A stretch of DNA of 64,000 nt from CAZYHS01 sp964647545 (GCA_964647545.1 CAZYHS010000008.1:1-64000), one strand, 5' to 3'; positions 40,704-49,951 are shown, numbered from the stretch's first letter. Notes: generated by a model not told the origin, from the sequence alone. Numbers and translations are program-made.

Positions 40704-42146
40704 TCAGATCAACTCGACTCCGTCGATATTTTCCGGAACTGGCTTTCCCATCATCTTCATGTAGGTAGGAAAAACATCGACGGTGCGAACGGCCTTTGAA
40801 TCACCAAGCGGCGCGCTGCAAAACAGAGGGACCATCATATGTTCGCGATGAAGCCCGCCGTGTGAGCCATGATGCTCGGGATGTTCGAACTTCAATCGAA
40901 GGTCGTACCCGGGGGCGGAGCTGACTACCAGATCGCCGCATCGCGAAGACTGAAAAATATGGGCGAGCTGATAAGGGGCGTCGGGATAGTCCGAGTCGAA
41001 GGTAGCTCTCAAAAAATCGCGTTCGTTCATTGAAACTGTTTTCCCGACGGGGGCAAGTTCGTAACCGAACGGATCGCTCCCGCTTGCGGTGTAAAGAATA
41101 TTGCCGTCGATGAGCCTAAGGCGAGCCTCGCCCCGCTTGGTTCTCACGATTATCGAACCGTCGATATGCCTTCCAGCGATAACATCGACCGCTTTTTCAC
41201 GCAGAAAATCGTTTAGCAGACGCGGATACATCGCCTCGATGTCTCCAAAGGTCGCGCTCTTGTCCCATCCGTCGGGGCGTTTGAAATAGACGTGCGACAT
41301 GCCGTTGCCGGAAACCATACTGACGGCGGAAAAGCCTTTGCGATAGATCAGTGGATAGTAAAACGTCTTAATCCCGCGCGATTCCAAAAAATTATTGATG
41401 CAAAAATGTGTGTGCGTCGAGCTGAGCCCGTGATCGGAAACTATCCATAGCAGCGTGTCGTCGAAGCGCCCTGCCCCCTTCAATTTTGCGGTAAGATCGC
41501 CGACGAATTTGTCTAGGAACCGGTACTGACCCAAAGCATATTCATGGCGAGGATCTGCCAAATGTCCATATTCGTCTATCCCCGGGATGACAGTGAATAA
41601 AAAATCGAAGTCGCGTTCGACGGCGGATAGCGTCTTGCGTCGCGCCACCTCGTCGATAAAGCGCCAGCGGTCGGTAAGGTGCCCGTAATACCAGTACCAG
41701 ATGCGCATGATACGAGTGAGATTGCGGCTCCCCACTCCGCGATTTATAGAATTGAAAATACAATAGGACTTCGGCAGAATTTCAAAAACATTCTTAACGT
41801 CGGGCTTCATGTCCGAGTTGATGCGAAACGTCTCAAGCCCGACATAGCTGCGATATCTCCCGTGGGCCCCGAACGTAAGCATGGAGCCGTGACCGTGCTT
41901 TGCGTAAAGATTTCGATCGAACCAACGAATTCCCGGAACGTTCAAAGTTGCCGGAAGCGCTCCGGTCAAAAAAGGCATGTGGGCCGGACCGGTCGTGGAC
42001 GGAAAAGTGCTGACCGCACGCGTGAACATTCCGCGCGCAACGATATCGTTTGAAATGTTAGGGAGCTCCCCCGCGGCGAGCAGTTCGGCAAAAATATCGG
42101 GCCGGCTGCCGTCGGCAAGAAGTATGATGGTCCGTTTGAATGTCAT
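40704..42146 (-). CDS. Alkaline-phosphatase-superfamily phosphodiesterase/nucleotide pyrophosphatase-like
   Basis: A 480-residue two-metal hydrolase. The first metal Asp is in IILLADGSRPDIF near 10 and the nucleophile Thr in STFPSTTGPAHMPFLTG near 48. Other metal ligands are IPGIDEYGHLADPRHEY near 195, VSDHGLSSTHTH near 246 and HHGSHGGLHREHMMVPLF near 436. It resembles type-I phosphodiesterase/nucleotide pyrophosphatase and related lipid-head-group hydrolases. There is no signal peptide, so it may be cytoplasmic. It follows the MlaC-like gene by 15 bp and may be cotranscribed with it and tolC. The true substrate is unknown; a phospholipid or phosphate diester is plausible in this company. Confidence 0.82.
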   Translation of the reverse strand: MTFKRTIILLADGSRPDIFAELLAAGELPNISNDIVARGMFTRAVSTFPSTTGPAHMPFLTGALPATLNVPGIRWFDRNLYAKHGHGSMLTFGAHGRYRSYVGLETFRINSDMKPDVKNVFEILPKSYCIFNSINRGVGSRNLTRIMRIWYWYYGHLTDRWRFIDEVARRKTLSAVERDFDFLFTVIPGIDEYGHLADPRHEYALGQYRFLDKFVGDLTAKLKGAGRFDDTLLWIVSDHGLSSTHTHFCINNFLESRGIKTFYYPLIYRKGFSAVSMVSGNGMSHVYFKRPDGWDKSATFGDIEAMYPRLLNDFLREKAVDVIAGRHIDGSIIVRTKRGEARLRLIDGNILYTASGSDPFGYELAPVGKTVSMNERDFLRATFDSDYPDAPYQLAHIFQSSRCGDLVVSSAPGYDLRLKFEHPEHHGSHGGLHREHMMVPLFCSAPLGDSKAVRTVDVFPTYMKMMGKPVPENIDGVELI

Positions 42147-42161
42147 GGCAAATGCCGTGAA

Positions 42162-42851
42162 TCAGGCGTTTTCGCTCTTTTTTCTGAGGCTGTCGAGCTT
42201 ACTTCTCATGCGTCTGACAAGATCTTCGTACCCGCTCTTTTTGATGATGGAATCGAACTGAAATTTGTAATTATCCAGAAGGCTCGCGTTATCGACGATA
42301 ACGTCGTAAATTTTCCAGCCGCTCGACACCTTTTTGAGTTTGTAGTTAAGCTGAACTTTGATGTCCTCTGACTTTACGTAAACGCTCGTTCTTGTGAGCG
42401 AACGCGATTTTTCGGCGTTCAGCGGCTTGTCGCCCAAATAACTGACCTTATAGACTTGATCGCTCCTTGCTTTTTTCTGTCCCTGTTCCTTGGAAAGAAT
42501 CGCGCGGTTTTCAAGCAGATCTGTCAGCAGTTGAACGAACTCGCTGCGCTGTTTTTCCGTAAGCGGAATCCAATGTCTCCCAAGCGCAAGCTGGCTAAGT
42601 TCGCGCAAGTCGAATGTTCCGTTGAGGATGTCGCGTTTTAAATTGCGGTTAAACTCTTTGTCGGCTTCGCTGAGGTTCGCTCCGGTTTTATAGCTGTCGA
42701 GCTTGGCGTCGAGGTCCTTTATCGCCTGAGTCGGAGTTATTACGGGAGCTGCAACCACAGGGCCTTTAGTCTGCGGCACGGTCGTATTCGCCGCGAACGA
42801 CCAACCGCAAACCAGCATCAAAACGGCAGCGATAATTACAGATTTTTTCAT
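42162..42851 (-). CDS. MlaC/Ttg2D-like phospholipid-binding periplasmic protein
   Basis: A 229-residue exported protein (signal peptide 1-20, WSFA-AN). It matches the MlaC family of carriers that move phospholipids between outer and inner membranes: FDLRELSQLALGRHWIPLTEKQRSEFVQLLTDLLENRAI near 78-116 (read in parts), then VYVKSEDIKVQLNYKL and GWKIYDVIVDNASLLDNYK near 180, the latter being the family hallmark. MlaE/F/D are not next to it. Instead it is coupled to tolC (4-bp overlap) and followed by the phosphodiesterase, a plan seen in some deltaproteobacteria-like genomes. Confidence 0.82.
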   Translation of the reverse strand: MKKSVIIAAVLMLVCGWSFAANTTVPQTKGPVVAAPVITPTQAIKDLDAKLDSYKTGANLSEADKEFNRNLKRDILNGTFDLRELSQLALGRHWIPLTEKQRSEFVQLLTDLLENRAILSKEQGQKKARSDQVYKVSYLGDKPLNAEKSRSLTRTSVYVKSEDIKVQLNYKLKKVSSGWKIYDVIVDNASLLDNYKFQFDSIIKKSGYEDLVRRMRSKLDSLRKKSENA

Positions 42852-44461
42852 TGGATCACCTCGGGTAGAATTCCGGTCTTCTCTTCCAGCACGGCAATAG
42901 CCGAGTTCATGTCGAAGACCGCTTCAAAATAACGCGCTCTTGTCATAAGGACCATTTGCAGCGCGTCGACCAGCTCTTTCGATTCGCCAACGCCGATGTC
43001 GTAGTTGTTCTGCGTCAAAAATAGTATCTGACGGGAATGACCTTCGGCTTCGCGAGCGCGGTCTAAATTATCCTTTGCATGCTTTGCCCTTAGATAGGCC
43101 TCGCGAACGTCGAGCCTAATCGCCTGACGGGCCATCATCTGTTCGAGATTTAACTTGTAATATTCGCTTCTGGTGCGGTCGATCTTTGCAAAGCTGGAAT
43201 GAAAATCAAATCTTCCGGCGAGCTGAAAACCGGCCCCAGCGCGCGAAAAATTGAACGGGTTATTGAACGCGTCTGTCGCGGTTATGCCTTTGACGTCCCT
43301 GATGGTTCTTCCTACCTCGATAAAACCGCCGAAACCGAGATCGGGATAGAGCTTAGCTTTTTCGAGATTGTGCTGACTGCGTTTCACATCCAAAGCTATT
43401 TTAAGCTGTTTGAGATCGCTTCTGTTCTCCTCGGCGACCGCCATGTAGGCGTCAAACGCTTTCAAGTTGGGCTCTACCGGACGAAGTTTGTCCGAATAAA
43501 CCGTAAAAACGGTCCCCGCCGACATCCCCATCTGAACCCGCAGTGCGTCCAAAGCAAGCGACTGCTTTTGCCTGACCTCGGCGAGCCTCTTTTGTATGTC
43601 GTAGAGAAAGACCTTCATTTTAAGATTGTCGATGGGCGAATAGATCTCTTCGTCGGCGCTCTCCGCTACATCGGCAGGAGCTTCGTCGTTCTTGCTTTCT
43701 CTTTTATTGATCTCTTTTTCGAGCCGGTTGTGGGCCTCTGTGAAAAGGCGCCCAAGCTCTTCGGCCAAAAGAACGCCGTAGTAGAGCTGTCTTATTTTCG
43801 AGACCAAGAGGTTCTTTTCCTGAAACTGCGCGACATTTGCCGCGGCGATTCCGCTTTTGGCCATATCCTGCGCCAGCGATATTTTACCGAACGAATAGAG
43901 CGGAATTCCAACGCCGATTTTCAAACGGTGGAACCACGACCAGTCGGCCGAAAAGAAGCTCTCCATCGCGTGCGTGACGTCGTGAGGAACAGGCGCGGAA
44001 CGGTATTCGTATTCGAAAATGGGCATTCCGCCTATAGAGGCTTCGCGCAACTGGGCCTTGGCGGCCTCAATGCCGTATTCGGTCGCCGCAAGTTTCGAAT
44101 TATGTTCAAGGGCAATTCTGATGCAATCTTCAAGGGTAAGTTTGAGGGGCGGCATCTCGGCCAATTTGTGCGGCTCGGTCAGCAGCTCTTCAAGCGATCG
44201 AGTCCGGAGTATCCCCGTGCCGTTGTCGTAGGAACTGAACTCTTCACCCGCGATCGCCTCGGTGGCGGAGTCAAATTCTTCTGTTATATCCAACTTTTGC
44301 TCGTCGGCGATCTTTTCCTCTGCCCCAACAATGCGGCCTTCGACTTCGCTGGTCTGTTCAATAGTCTCTTCCAGCTCCGGTCTCTCTTCCGCAAAGGGCC
44401 TTGTCGAAAAAGTAACTGCAAGCAAAAGAAGGATAATTGTGATTATCCGCTGTTTTTTCAT
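42848..44461 (-). CDS. TolC-family outer membrane efflux protein
   Basis: A 537-residue outer-membrane channel. I chose the ATG at 44461: it opens a signal peptide (KKQRIITIILLLLAVTFS) and gives a standard TolC length; the frame extends 26 codons further. After an acidic region rich in Glu (about 25-75), the OEP repeats start at LKLTLEDCIRIALEHNSKLAATEYGIEAAK (in parts). Long amphipathic helices follow (RLEKEINKRESK, ENRSDLKQLKIALDVKRSQ, RLDVREAYLRAKHAKDNLDRA), ending near a C-terminal TGILPE. It heads the operon with the MlaC-like gene. No inner-membrane pump is nearby. Confidence 0.87.
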   Translation of the reverse strand: MKKQRIITIILLLLAVTFSTRPFAEERPELEETIEQTSEVEGRIVGAEEKIADEQKLDITEEFDSATEAIAGEEFSSYDNGTGILRTRSLEELLTEPHKLAEMPPLKLTLEDCIRIALEHNSKLAATEYGIEAAKAQLREASIGGMPIFEYEYRSAPVPHDVTHAMESFFSADWSWFHRLKIGVGIPLYSFGKISLAQDMAKSGIAAANVAQFQEKNLLVSKIRQLYYGVLLAEELGRLFTEAHNRLEKEINKRESKNDEAPADVAESADEEIYSPIDNLKMKVFLYDIQKRLAEVRQKQSLALDALRVQMGMSAGTVFTVYSDKLRPVEPNLKAFDAYMAVAEENRSDLKQLKIALDVKRSQHNLEKAKLYPDLGFGGFIEVGRTIRDVKGITATDAFNNPFNFSRAGAGFQLAGRFDFHSSFAKIDRTRSEYYKLNLEQMMARQAIRLDVREAYLRAKHAKDNLDRAREAEGHSRQILFLTQNNYDIGVGESKELVDALQMVLMTRARYFEAVFDMNSAIAVLEEKTGILPEVIQ

Positions 44462-44575
44462 AGTGTTAAGTGAGGGCCATGCTGCTAACAAAAGAGCGCT
44501 GCAATTGCAAACGATTAATTTAGGCGGGCATTTCACCACTTGACTTTGCGCTGCTTTGAGGCGAAATGGCCCACT

Positions 44576-45871
44576 ATGATAATCATCACCATTTTAACGG
44601 CGGTCGCCGCCCTCCTCGCGGCTTTTTTCGCCTATAAGGCCGGCAAAAACAGTTCTAAAGAAGAGTTCGACCGGCTCTTAAATTCTCTCAAAGGCGAATT
44701 TTCGCTCAACCGTGAAGAGTTCTTAAAAGGAGCGCAAGGCAATCGCGAAGAGATATCTTCGGCGGTAAAAAATCTCGGCGACTCTTTGGTCAACACACTC
44801 GACAAGCTTGCATCGGGCCAAAGCGCCGAGCTGAAAAATTTCGCCGAACAGACCAAAACTCTGACCCAAACAATCGAAACAAGACTCTCAAAGGTCGATA
44901 CGACACTTGAAGGGCGAATCAAGGCCCTTCAGGACGAAAATTCCAAAAAACTCGACGAGATGCGCAAGACCGTCGACGACAAACTTAACGACACGCTGCA
45001 AAAGAGGCTCGACGATTCTTTCAAGCTGGTAAGCGAGCGCCTCGAGCTCGTGCACAAGGGGCTCGGCGAAATGCAAAGCCTCGCGACCGGAGTCGGCGAC
45101 CTCAAAAAGGTTTTATCGAACGTCAAAACGCGCGGCATGCTGGGCGAAGTAAGACTGGAAAGTATTCTCGAGCAGATACTGGCGCCGGAGCAATATTCAA
45201 AGAATGTCGCGACCAAACACGGCAGCCGCGATCCGGTCGAGTTCGCTATCCGCCTCCCCGGCCGAGACGAAGTCGGCAGCACGGTCTTTCTGCCGATCGA
45301 CTCAAAATTTCCGCTCGAGGCTTATTACGCCCTCAACGAAGCTTATGACGCGGCAGACACTACGGCGATCGCGTTGCGTTCGAAGGAGCTCGAAACAACG
45401 ATCAAAAAATTCGCAAAGGATATTCACGAAAAATATATCGACGTCCCCAACACGACCGACTTCGGTATCATGTTCCTTCCCACCGAAGGGCTGTTTGCCG
45501 AAATCGCCAGAAGGACCGATCTTGTCGCCCAGCTTCAGCGCGAATATAAGGTCGTTGTGGCGGGGCCGGCCAACCTTGCCGCATTTCTCAACAGCCTGCA
45601 GATGGGTTTCAAAACGCTGGCGATCGAAAAACGTTCGAGCGACGTCTGGAAGATACTCGGCAACGTGAAGACAGAGTTCGAACGTTTCGGTTCGGCTCTG
45701 GACGCCACCCAAAACAGGCTCAAACAGGCTAGCGAAGAGCTCGATTCGCTTGTGGGAACACGCACGCGCAAGATACAAAGCGTGCTGAAAAAATTGCACG
45801 AACCCGAATATGCCGAGATCACGGCAAAGCGGCCGGAAATTAATCCGCTGATTGAAACCGACATCGACTGA
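44576..45871 (+). CDS. rmuC: DNA recombination protein RmuC
   Basis: A 431-residue protein with one N-terminal membrane helix (IIITILTAVAALLAAFFAYKAG), a long coiled coil (about 25-180) and a C-terminal nuclease-like RmuC domain: GMLGEVRLESILEQILAPEQY near 197, FLPIDSKFPLEAYYAL near 246, and EYKVVVAGPANLAAFLNSLQMGF near 322. RmuC limits inversions at short inverted repeats. I chose the ATG at 44576; the frame opens with a TTG 12 codons earlier and a GAGG lies about 16 bases upstream. It is divergent from tolC and converges on the NAD kinase gene. Confidence 0.9.
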   Translation: MIIITILTAVAALLAAFFAYKAGKNSSKEEFDRLLNSLKGEFSLNREEFLKGAQGNREEISSAVKNLGDSLVNTLDKLASGQSAELKNFAEQTKTLTQTIETRLSKVDTTLEGRIKALQDENSKKLDEMRKTVDDKLNDTLQKRLDDSFKLVSERLELVHKGLGEMQSLATGVGDLKKVLSNVKTRGMLGEVRLESILEQILAPEQYSKNVATKHGSRDPVEFAIRLPGRDEVGSTVFLPIDSKFPLEAYYALNEAYDAADTTAIALRSKELETTIKKFAKDIHEKYIDVPNTTDFGIMFLPTEGLFAEIARRTDLVAQLQREYKVVVAGPANLAAFLNSLQMGFKTLAIEKRSSDVWKILGNVKTEFERFGSALDATQNRLKQASEELDSLVGTRTRKIQSVLKKLHEPEYAEITAKRPEINPLIETDID

Positions 45872-45880
45872 TTTTAAATT

Positions 45881-46660
45881 TTATTTCCAGAAAACCTGAA
45901 GCGGTTTTTCGGCCGAACTTACGACGATCTGCGATGAACGCGGCACCGGATATTGAGTTGACCCGCCGTCGATGAATAGTGTCCCCTGCATGACAAGACT
46001 TGTGATCTTTATTTTCGCCGACGGTTTTAAGACGCCGCCGTCGATCTTGTAACCGCCGTTGAAAGTGTAGGGCTCGCGCACTTTGAACTGAATAAGATCG
46101 GAGGTGAGCTTTAGCACCTTGCCGCCTGCCGCTTTAATGGCCGCGGTCGAACCGGCCGCCGTCGATATCCAAACGCCGCTGCTTTTTTGCTCCTCTTTTT
46201 TAGAGCCTACTTCGATGACATATTTTGAGGTGCTTGCCGGCAGAACGTTCGTGAACAGGACATCGTTTAGCGCGACTTCGTTGAGGATCTTTCCGTCGAT
46301 AGCAACCTGAAGTCTGTGAAGCTCTATCGGTTTGCGTTTGCCAGACATGACCTCCTGCAAATAAGTTTTTACGGTCTCTTTTACGGCGGCGCAAAAATAA
46401 CCGACGCTCTCCCGCCCGAACGACTTAACGCCTAGCACCGGCGTAGAATTTACATAGTGGCTGGCTTTGAGCACCGTTCCGTCGCCGCCTACGGTGACCA
46501 CAAGGTCGTAGCCTTCGATCGGAGTAAGCTGGCGCGTACTTTGCGCGTCAAAATATATTCCGAGCTCTTTTAAGGTCTCGTAGACTCTGTTGAGGGTCGC
46601 AACGTGCAGAGGATTTTCGGGGGCCTGTTTATAGACAACCAGCACTTGATTAAGTTCCAT
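45881..46660 (-). CDS. nadK: NAD kinase
   Basis: This enzyme phosphorylates NAD to NADP. Its 259 residues carry VVTVGGDGTVLKASHY near 53 (the GGDG loop), the NE/ND motif LNEVALNDVLF near 128, and the C-terminal SSGVWISTAAGSTAAIKAAGG near 158. I chose the ATG at 46660 (MELNQVLVVYK); the frame runs ten codons further upstream without a start of note. Only 46 bp separate it from the divergent nadD, the enzyme three steps earlier in the same pathway, so the two genes probably share one regulatory region. It converges on rmuC. Confidence 0.93.
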   Translation of the reverse strand: MELNQVLVVYKQAPENPLHVATLNRVYETLKELGIYFDAQSTRQLTPIEGYDLVVTVGGDGTVLKASHYVNSTPVLGVKSFGRESVGYFCAAVKETVKTYLQEVMSGKRKPIELHRLQVAIDGKILNEVALNDVLFTNVLPASTSKYVIEVGSKKEEQKSSGVWISTAAGSTAAIKAAGGKVLKLTSDLIQFKVREPYTFNGGYKIDGGVLKPSAKIKITSLVMQGTLFIDGGSTQYPVPRSSQIVVSSAEKPLQVFWK

Positions 46661-46706
46661 GGCTGTGAAATATACGAAGAGCAAGTTCATTTCAAGCTAG
46701 ATAAAA

Positions 46707-47237
46707 ATGAAAAAAAGAATCGCAATTTTCGGCGGGTCGTTCAATCCCCCGCACAAAGGTCACGAAAAGATCGCCGCTTACGTTCTAAAGAACGGCGACG
46801 TCGACGAAGTCTGGATAGTTCCATGCTTTGCGCATCCATTCGGCAAAGAATCGGTAGGTTTTGAAGACCGCGTCGAAATGTGCAAACTGGCGTTCGAAAA
46901 GATCGATAAGCGCATCAAAGTCCTCGACGCCGAAAAAAGTTTGTGCCCGGTCAGTTACACCTACAACACGGTCAGGCTCTTCAAACAAATGCATCCGGAA
47001 AACGACTACGCGCTGGTGATAGGAAGCGATACGGCAAAGGACCTGCACTTGTGGAAAGACGCCGATAAGCTCTTAAAAGAGGTGCGGCTTATCGAACTGC
47101 CGCGCGGCGCGAACTCGCCCATTCCTTTCATCAGCTCCACCGAAATAAGACAGGCGGCGCATCAGAAAAGACCGATATCATCGTTCGTTTCCGGCGAAGT
47201 TGAAGCCTACATAAGATCTAACGGATTGTACCTCTGA
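46707..47237 (+). CDS. nadD: Nicotinate-nucleotide adenylyltransferase
   Basis: NadD makes nicotinate adenine dinucleotide from NaMN and ATP in NAD synthesis. The ATP-binding FGGSFNPPHKGHEKIA is at about 7-22, with the HxGH motif, and ISSTEIRQAAH near 143 is the C-terminal signature. The 176 residues make it slightly shorter than the usual 190-215. FEDRVEMCKLAFE near 51 and DYALVIGSDTAKDLHLW near 93 complete the match. The usual obgE/rsfS neighbours are absent; instead nadK lies divergent. It is followed by a convergent unknown gene 6 bp away. Confidence 0.92.
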   Translation: MKKRIAIFGGSFNPPHKGHEKIAAYVLKNGDVDEVWIVPCFAHPFGKESVGFEDRVEMCKLAFEKIDKRIKVLDAEKSLCPVSYTYNTVRLFKQMHPENDYALVIGSDTAKDLHLWKDADKLLKEVRLIELPRGANSPIPFISSTEIRQAAHQKRPISSFVSGEVEAYIRSNGLYL

Positions 47238-47243
47238 CAAGAC

Positions 47244-48467
47244 TCAGCGTAGCCAATCGATGGCGTCCGAAAGTGTTTCAACCCCGTCGGGGAGTTCTCC
47301 TCTAAAACCCATACTTTCGGCATCGTGACCGGTGATAAGATAATAGGTGCGGCTCGTTGTGAAAGCCTGTAAAAATCGTCTGGCGCGGGTCGCGTTGAAT
47401 TCGCCAAGCTGTCTTTCGTAGTTCTCGATGGCGCGTTTGTATTCGGCCTCTCTGTTCTCTCGGGCCTCTTTTTCCTGATCGCTCTCTTTATCTTTTTTCT
47501 TGATCGCGTCGAGCTCGCGGCTGGCGTTGGCTATCTTCTCTTTAAGTTCGTTCACGTTTGCGCTTTCGCTTCTTATGTCGAGGTTGGCAAGCAGCACTTC
47601 AACGGCTTCTCTCGCCTCAGCGGCACACGAAAAACGACTAACGAACTGCTCCGACTCCTCTTTGCTCATGCCGACTTTTTCGAGTTTTCCGGCAAGAGAG
47701 ATGGCTTCATTCCGGCCCAGCCCTTTGAGGGAATTTTTATGAGAGGCCGCATAGCCCAATAGTCTGCCGCCGGCAGCGTCAAGAGCGCCGCTGCAGTTCC
47801 TTCTCAGCCAAGCGCCGATCTCTTCGAACATGCGCTCTTTGTCGTTTGATTCGCGCAGCTCCGGCATGAATTTCGCGACAAATTTCAAATAAGCACCGTC
47901 ACCAAGCGGATCGAAAAATGCCATCGAGCGTTCGGCGTCATCTCTGGCAAGCGACCATCGCCTGTAAAATCCCGCCAAGGCCTCCGGATTATCTCTATAA
48001 AGATAAGCGAGCTCCGCCATTTCGCGCAAAGCGTCGTCGCTCTTTTTCTCTTCTTTTCTCACTCCATCTTCGCATTTCGGGCCAAGCAGATTATTTAGAA
48101 CTCTCCCTTGGATCGGCAGTGCAGAACCTCTACCGACGCGCTCGTTGAAATAGGCGTGCATTCTGCCGGCATAGTTGGGATCATCCGTCCCAAGCGGCAC
48201 CTCTTCGCGTTTTTGCGGCGAACTCCCGCGATAGGGAGCGCGCGCCCTAGCGATAAGAGCGTTATGATAAGCTGAAAATCTGCCGCTTAATATGTCGCCC
48301 GTGTCAAAACAGGGAAACGAGCCAAAAGCGTAAGAGGCGCCATAGAAACTCCCCGAAGCTCCGGCATCTGCCGACCCCATGATGTGCTCACGATAATATC
48401 CGGCGGTAAAATTCACGGCCGCCATGAACGGGTTGCCCTGCAAAAATGGATTAACTGCAAAGGTCAT
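47244..48467 (-). CDS. Hypothetical protein with C-terminal coiled coil, 407 aa
   Basis: I do not recognise it. There is no signal peptide or membrane helix. The first 60 residues are rich in aromatic and small residues (FYGASYAFGSFPCFDTGD). The middle is helical with two acidic segments (MAELAYLYRDNPEALAGFYRRW near 147). A strong coiled coil covers about 305-365 (ELKEKIANASRELDAIKKK, EARENREAEYKRAIENYERQ). The tail contains RRFLQAFTTSRTYYLITG and ends in a short DGVETLSDAIDWLR. It follows the disordered 416-residue protein by 35 bp, so the two may be partners or an effector-and-chaperone pair. No known system is evident. Confidence 0.6.
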   Translation of the reverse strand: MTFAVNPFLQGNPFMAAVNFTAGYYREHIMGSADAGASGSFYGASYAFGSFPCFDTGDILSGRFSAYHNALIARARAPYRGSSPQKREEVPLGTDDPNYAGRMHAYFNERVGRGSALPIQGRVLNNLLGPKCEDGVRKEEKKSDDALREMAELAYLYRDNPEALAGFYRRWSLARDDAERSMAFFDPLGDGAYLKFVAKFMPELRESNDKERMFEEIGAWLRRNCSGALDAAGGRLLGYAASHKNSLKGLGRNEAISLAGKLEKVGMSKEESEQFVSRFSCAAEAREAVEVLLANLDIRSESANVNELKEKIANASRELDAIKKKDKESDQEKEARENREAEYKRAIENYERQLGEFNATRARRFLQAFTTSRTYYLITGHDAESMGFRGELPDGVETLSDAIDWLR

Positions 48468-48502
48468 TTTATTTTTTCCAAAGTTCTTTTTTTATTTCGC
48501 CA

Positions 48503-49753
48503 TCACGCCTGCATTCCGCCGTAAACTCCTCTTCGCCCGCGCTCTCTAAATGCCGCTATCAGCGCCTTTGCTTCGTCAACGACGGCTGAGACAACTCTGT
48601 CCGTCAACGCGGCTTCGCTATGATTTGTTATCAAAGCATCGATCGTTGCTTTCGCCGCGCCGTCCTTAATGCTCTTGATCGTGTTTTCAAGCTGTAGCGA
48701 CGCTATCTTTGCCTCGGTCGACGCATCTCCTTCGACACGATTTATAAAATCTACGCCGCAGGTCTTTACCGTATCGACCTCGCCGTTCGAGATCTTATCG
48801 ATAGAGATTCTGTTGGCCGGGATTTCGAACGCAAGCCCCGAACCGGCTTCATCTGCAGAGCCGCCGCCCGCTCCTCCGGCTCCGCTTTCAAGGTGCTTTC
48901 TCGCCCTGTTGGCGATCGACGCGGCGGTGTGGGGAGTCGCGCTTCGCCCCTCTTCGGACTCGAGCGTCTCCTCTTTCTTATTATCGACTGATTTTTCGGG
49001 AAGTTGCGTCTTTTCTTTAATGTTGGCCGACTGGCCGACGCCCGCCATTCCGGCCATATCCATTGTCCCTCTAGTGGCGGTCTTCGGCTCATTCTTCCCT
49101 TCCCCTTCCGACGCCCTCTTTTTGCCTCCGGTTTCGGCGGCCGTCTGCTTTTGTTCGCCCTCTTTGGCGTTCTTTCTGGGCTGATTGTCGGCCCCCTGCT
49201 TTCTGGAAGCCTCTTCGACGGCCCCTCTTTTCCCGTTTACAACTCCTGTAAATCCGGTCGCCTGTGACGCGGCAAAATGTCGCGGATCGACCTGCTTTGC
49301 GCCGGCGCCGTTTTTGGCCCCCTCTTTGGCCCCATCCTTAGCAGCGGTATTTGGATCACCAAAGACTTTAGGTTTTGCAGCCGCTTGATTAGTCCCGTTT
49401 GTCTGCTTTCCGTTGGCGAGCTCGCCAAGCGACTTGGAAAATGCCGCATGCTCCATATAAGCATTTTCGGCTTCACTTTTTGCCTTGGCTCTCCCCTCCG
49501 AAGCGGCCTCGGCGTGAGGCTGTTTTGGGGTGTCGGTTTTTTCTGTACGCCCTGAATCTTTTCGAACCTGCGGTTTTTCGGCGGGCTTTTCCAGCAAGCC
49601 GAGCTTTCCGTTCTTTTGGTCGGCAAGACGCTTCGCGTCCGATTCACTGGTGCGGTTGAGTTCCTCCGGATTTTTGACCTTTTTGCGCATCTCCTCGGTC
49701 AAACCAATCCCGAGTCCGTTATCGGGAGCGACACTCCCCACATGTTTGCTCAT
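48503..49753 (-). CDS. Largely disordered hypothetical protein, 416 aa
   Basis: I do not recognise this protein. Roughly residues 30-300 are low in hydrophobicity and rich in Ala, Lys, Glu, Gly and Asn (e.g. KDGAKEGAKNGAGAKQVD), as in intrinsically disordered regions. The C-terminal 110 residues look folded and helical: LAFEIPANRISIDKISN, EAKIASLQLENTIKSIKDG and LTDRVVSAVVDEAKALIAAF. There is no signal peptide or membrane helix. GGAG precedes the ATG. It lies 35 bp before the coiled-coil protein. The disorder-plus-helical-tail plan recalls needle-length, flagellar or secretion regulators, but nothing specific supports that. Confidence 0.6.
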   Translation of the reverse strand: MSKHVGSVAPDNGLGIGLTEEMRKKVKNPEELNRTSESDAKRLADQKNGKLGLLEKPAEKPQVRKDSGRTEKTDTPKQPHAEAASEGRAKAKSEAENAYMEHAAFSKSLGELANGKQTNGTNQAAAKPKVFGDPNTAAKDGAKEGAKNGAGAKQVDPRHFAASQATGFTGVVNGKRGAVEEASRKQGADNQPRKNAKEGEQKQTAAETGGKKRASEGEGKNEPKTATRGTMDMAGMAGVGQSANIKEKTQLPEKSVDNKKEETLESEEGRSATPHTAASIANRARKHLESGAGGAGGGSADEAGSGLAFEIPANRISIDKISNGEVDTVKTCGVDFINRVEGDASTEAKIASLQLENTIKSIKDGAAKATIDALITNHSEAALTDRVVSAVVDEAKALIAAFRERGRRGVYGGMQA

Positions 49754-49951
49754 AAAGATTCTCCAAATCTACGTTTAACTAGCCGTAATGTATAGCTTTT
49801 ATATAGGCCTGCCATACAGGCGCTATAAACCTACGACAGTAGATAAAGCAATCTGTGTGCCAATTCTTGCCGAGCTAATTATCTGATTTTATTAGTGTTT
49901 AATCGGGGTAATATTTGAACTGCCGCCTAATTGAGGTCTGCTAACTCCACC

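Noticed and set aside
43199..44473. 424-codon plus-strand frame inside tolC
   Set aside because: It is antisense to a clear TolC-family gene, lacks domain similarity, and its composition follows from the codon use of the real gene.
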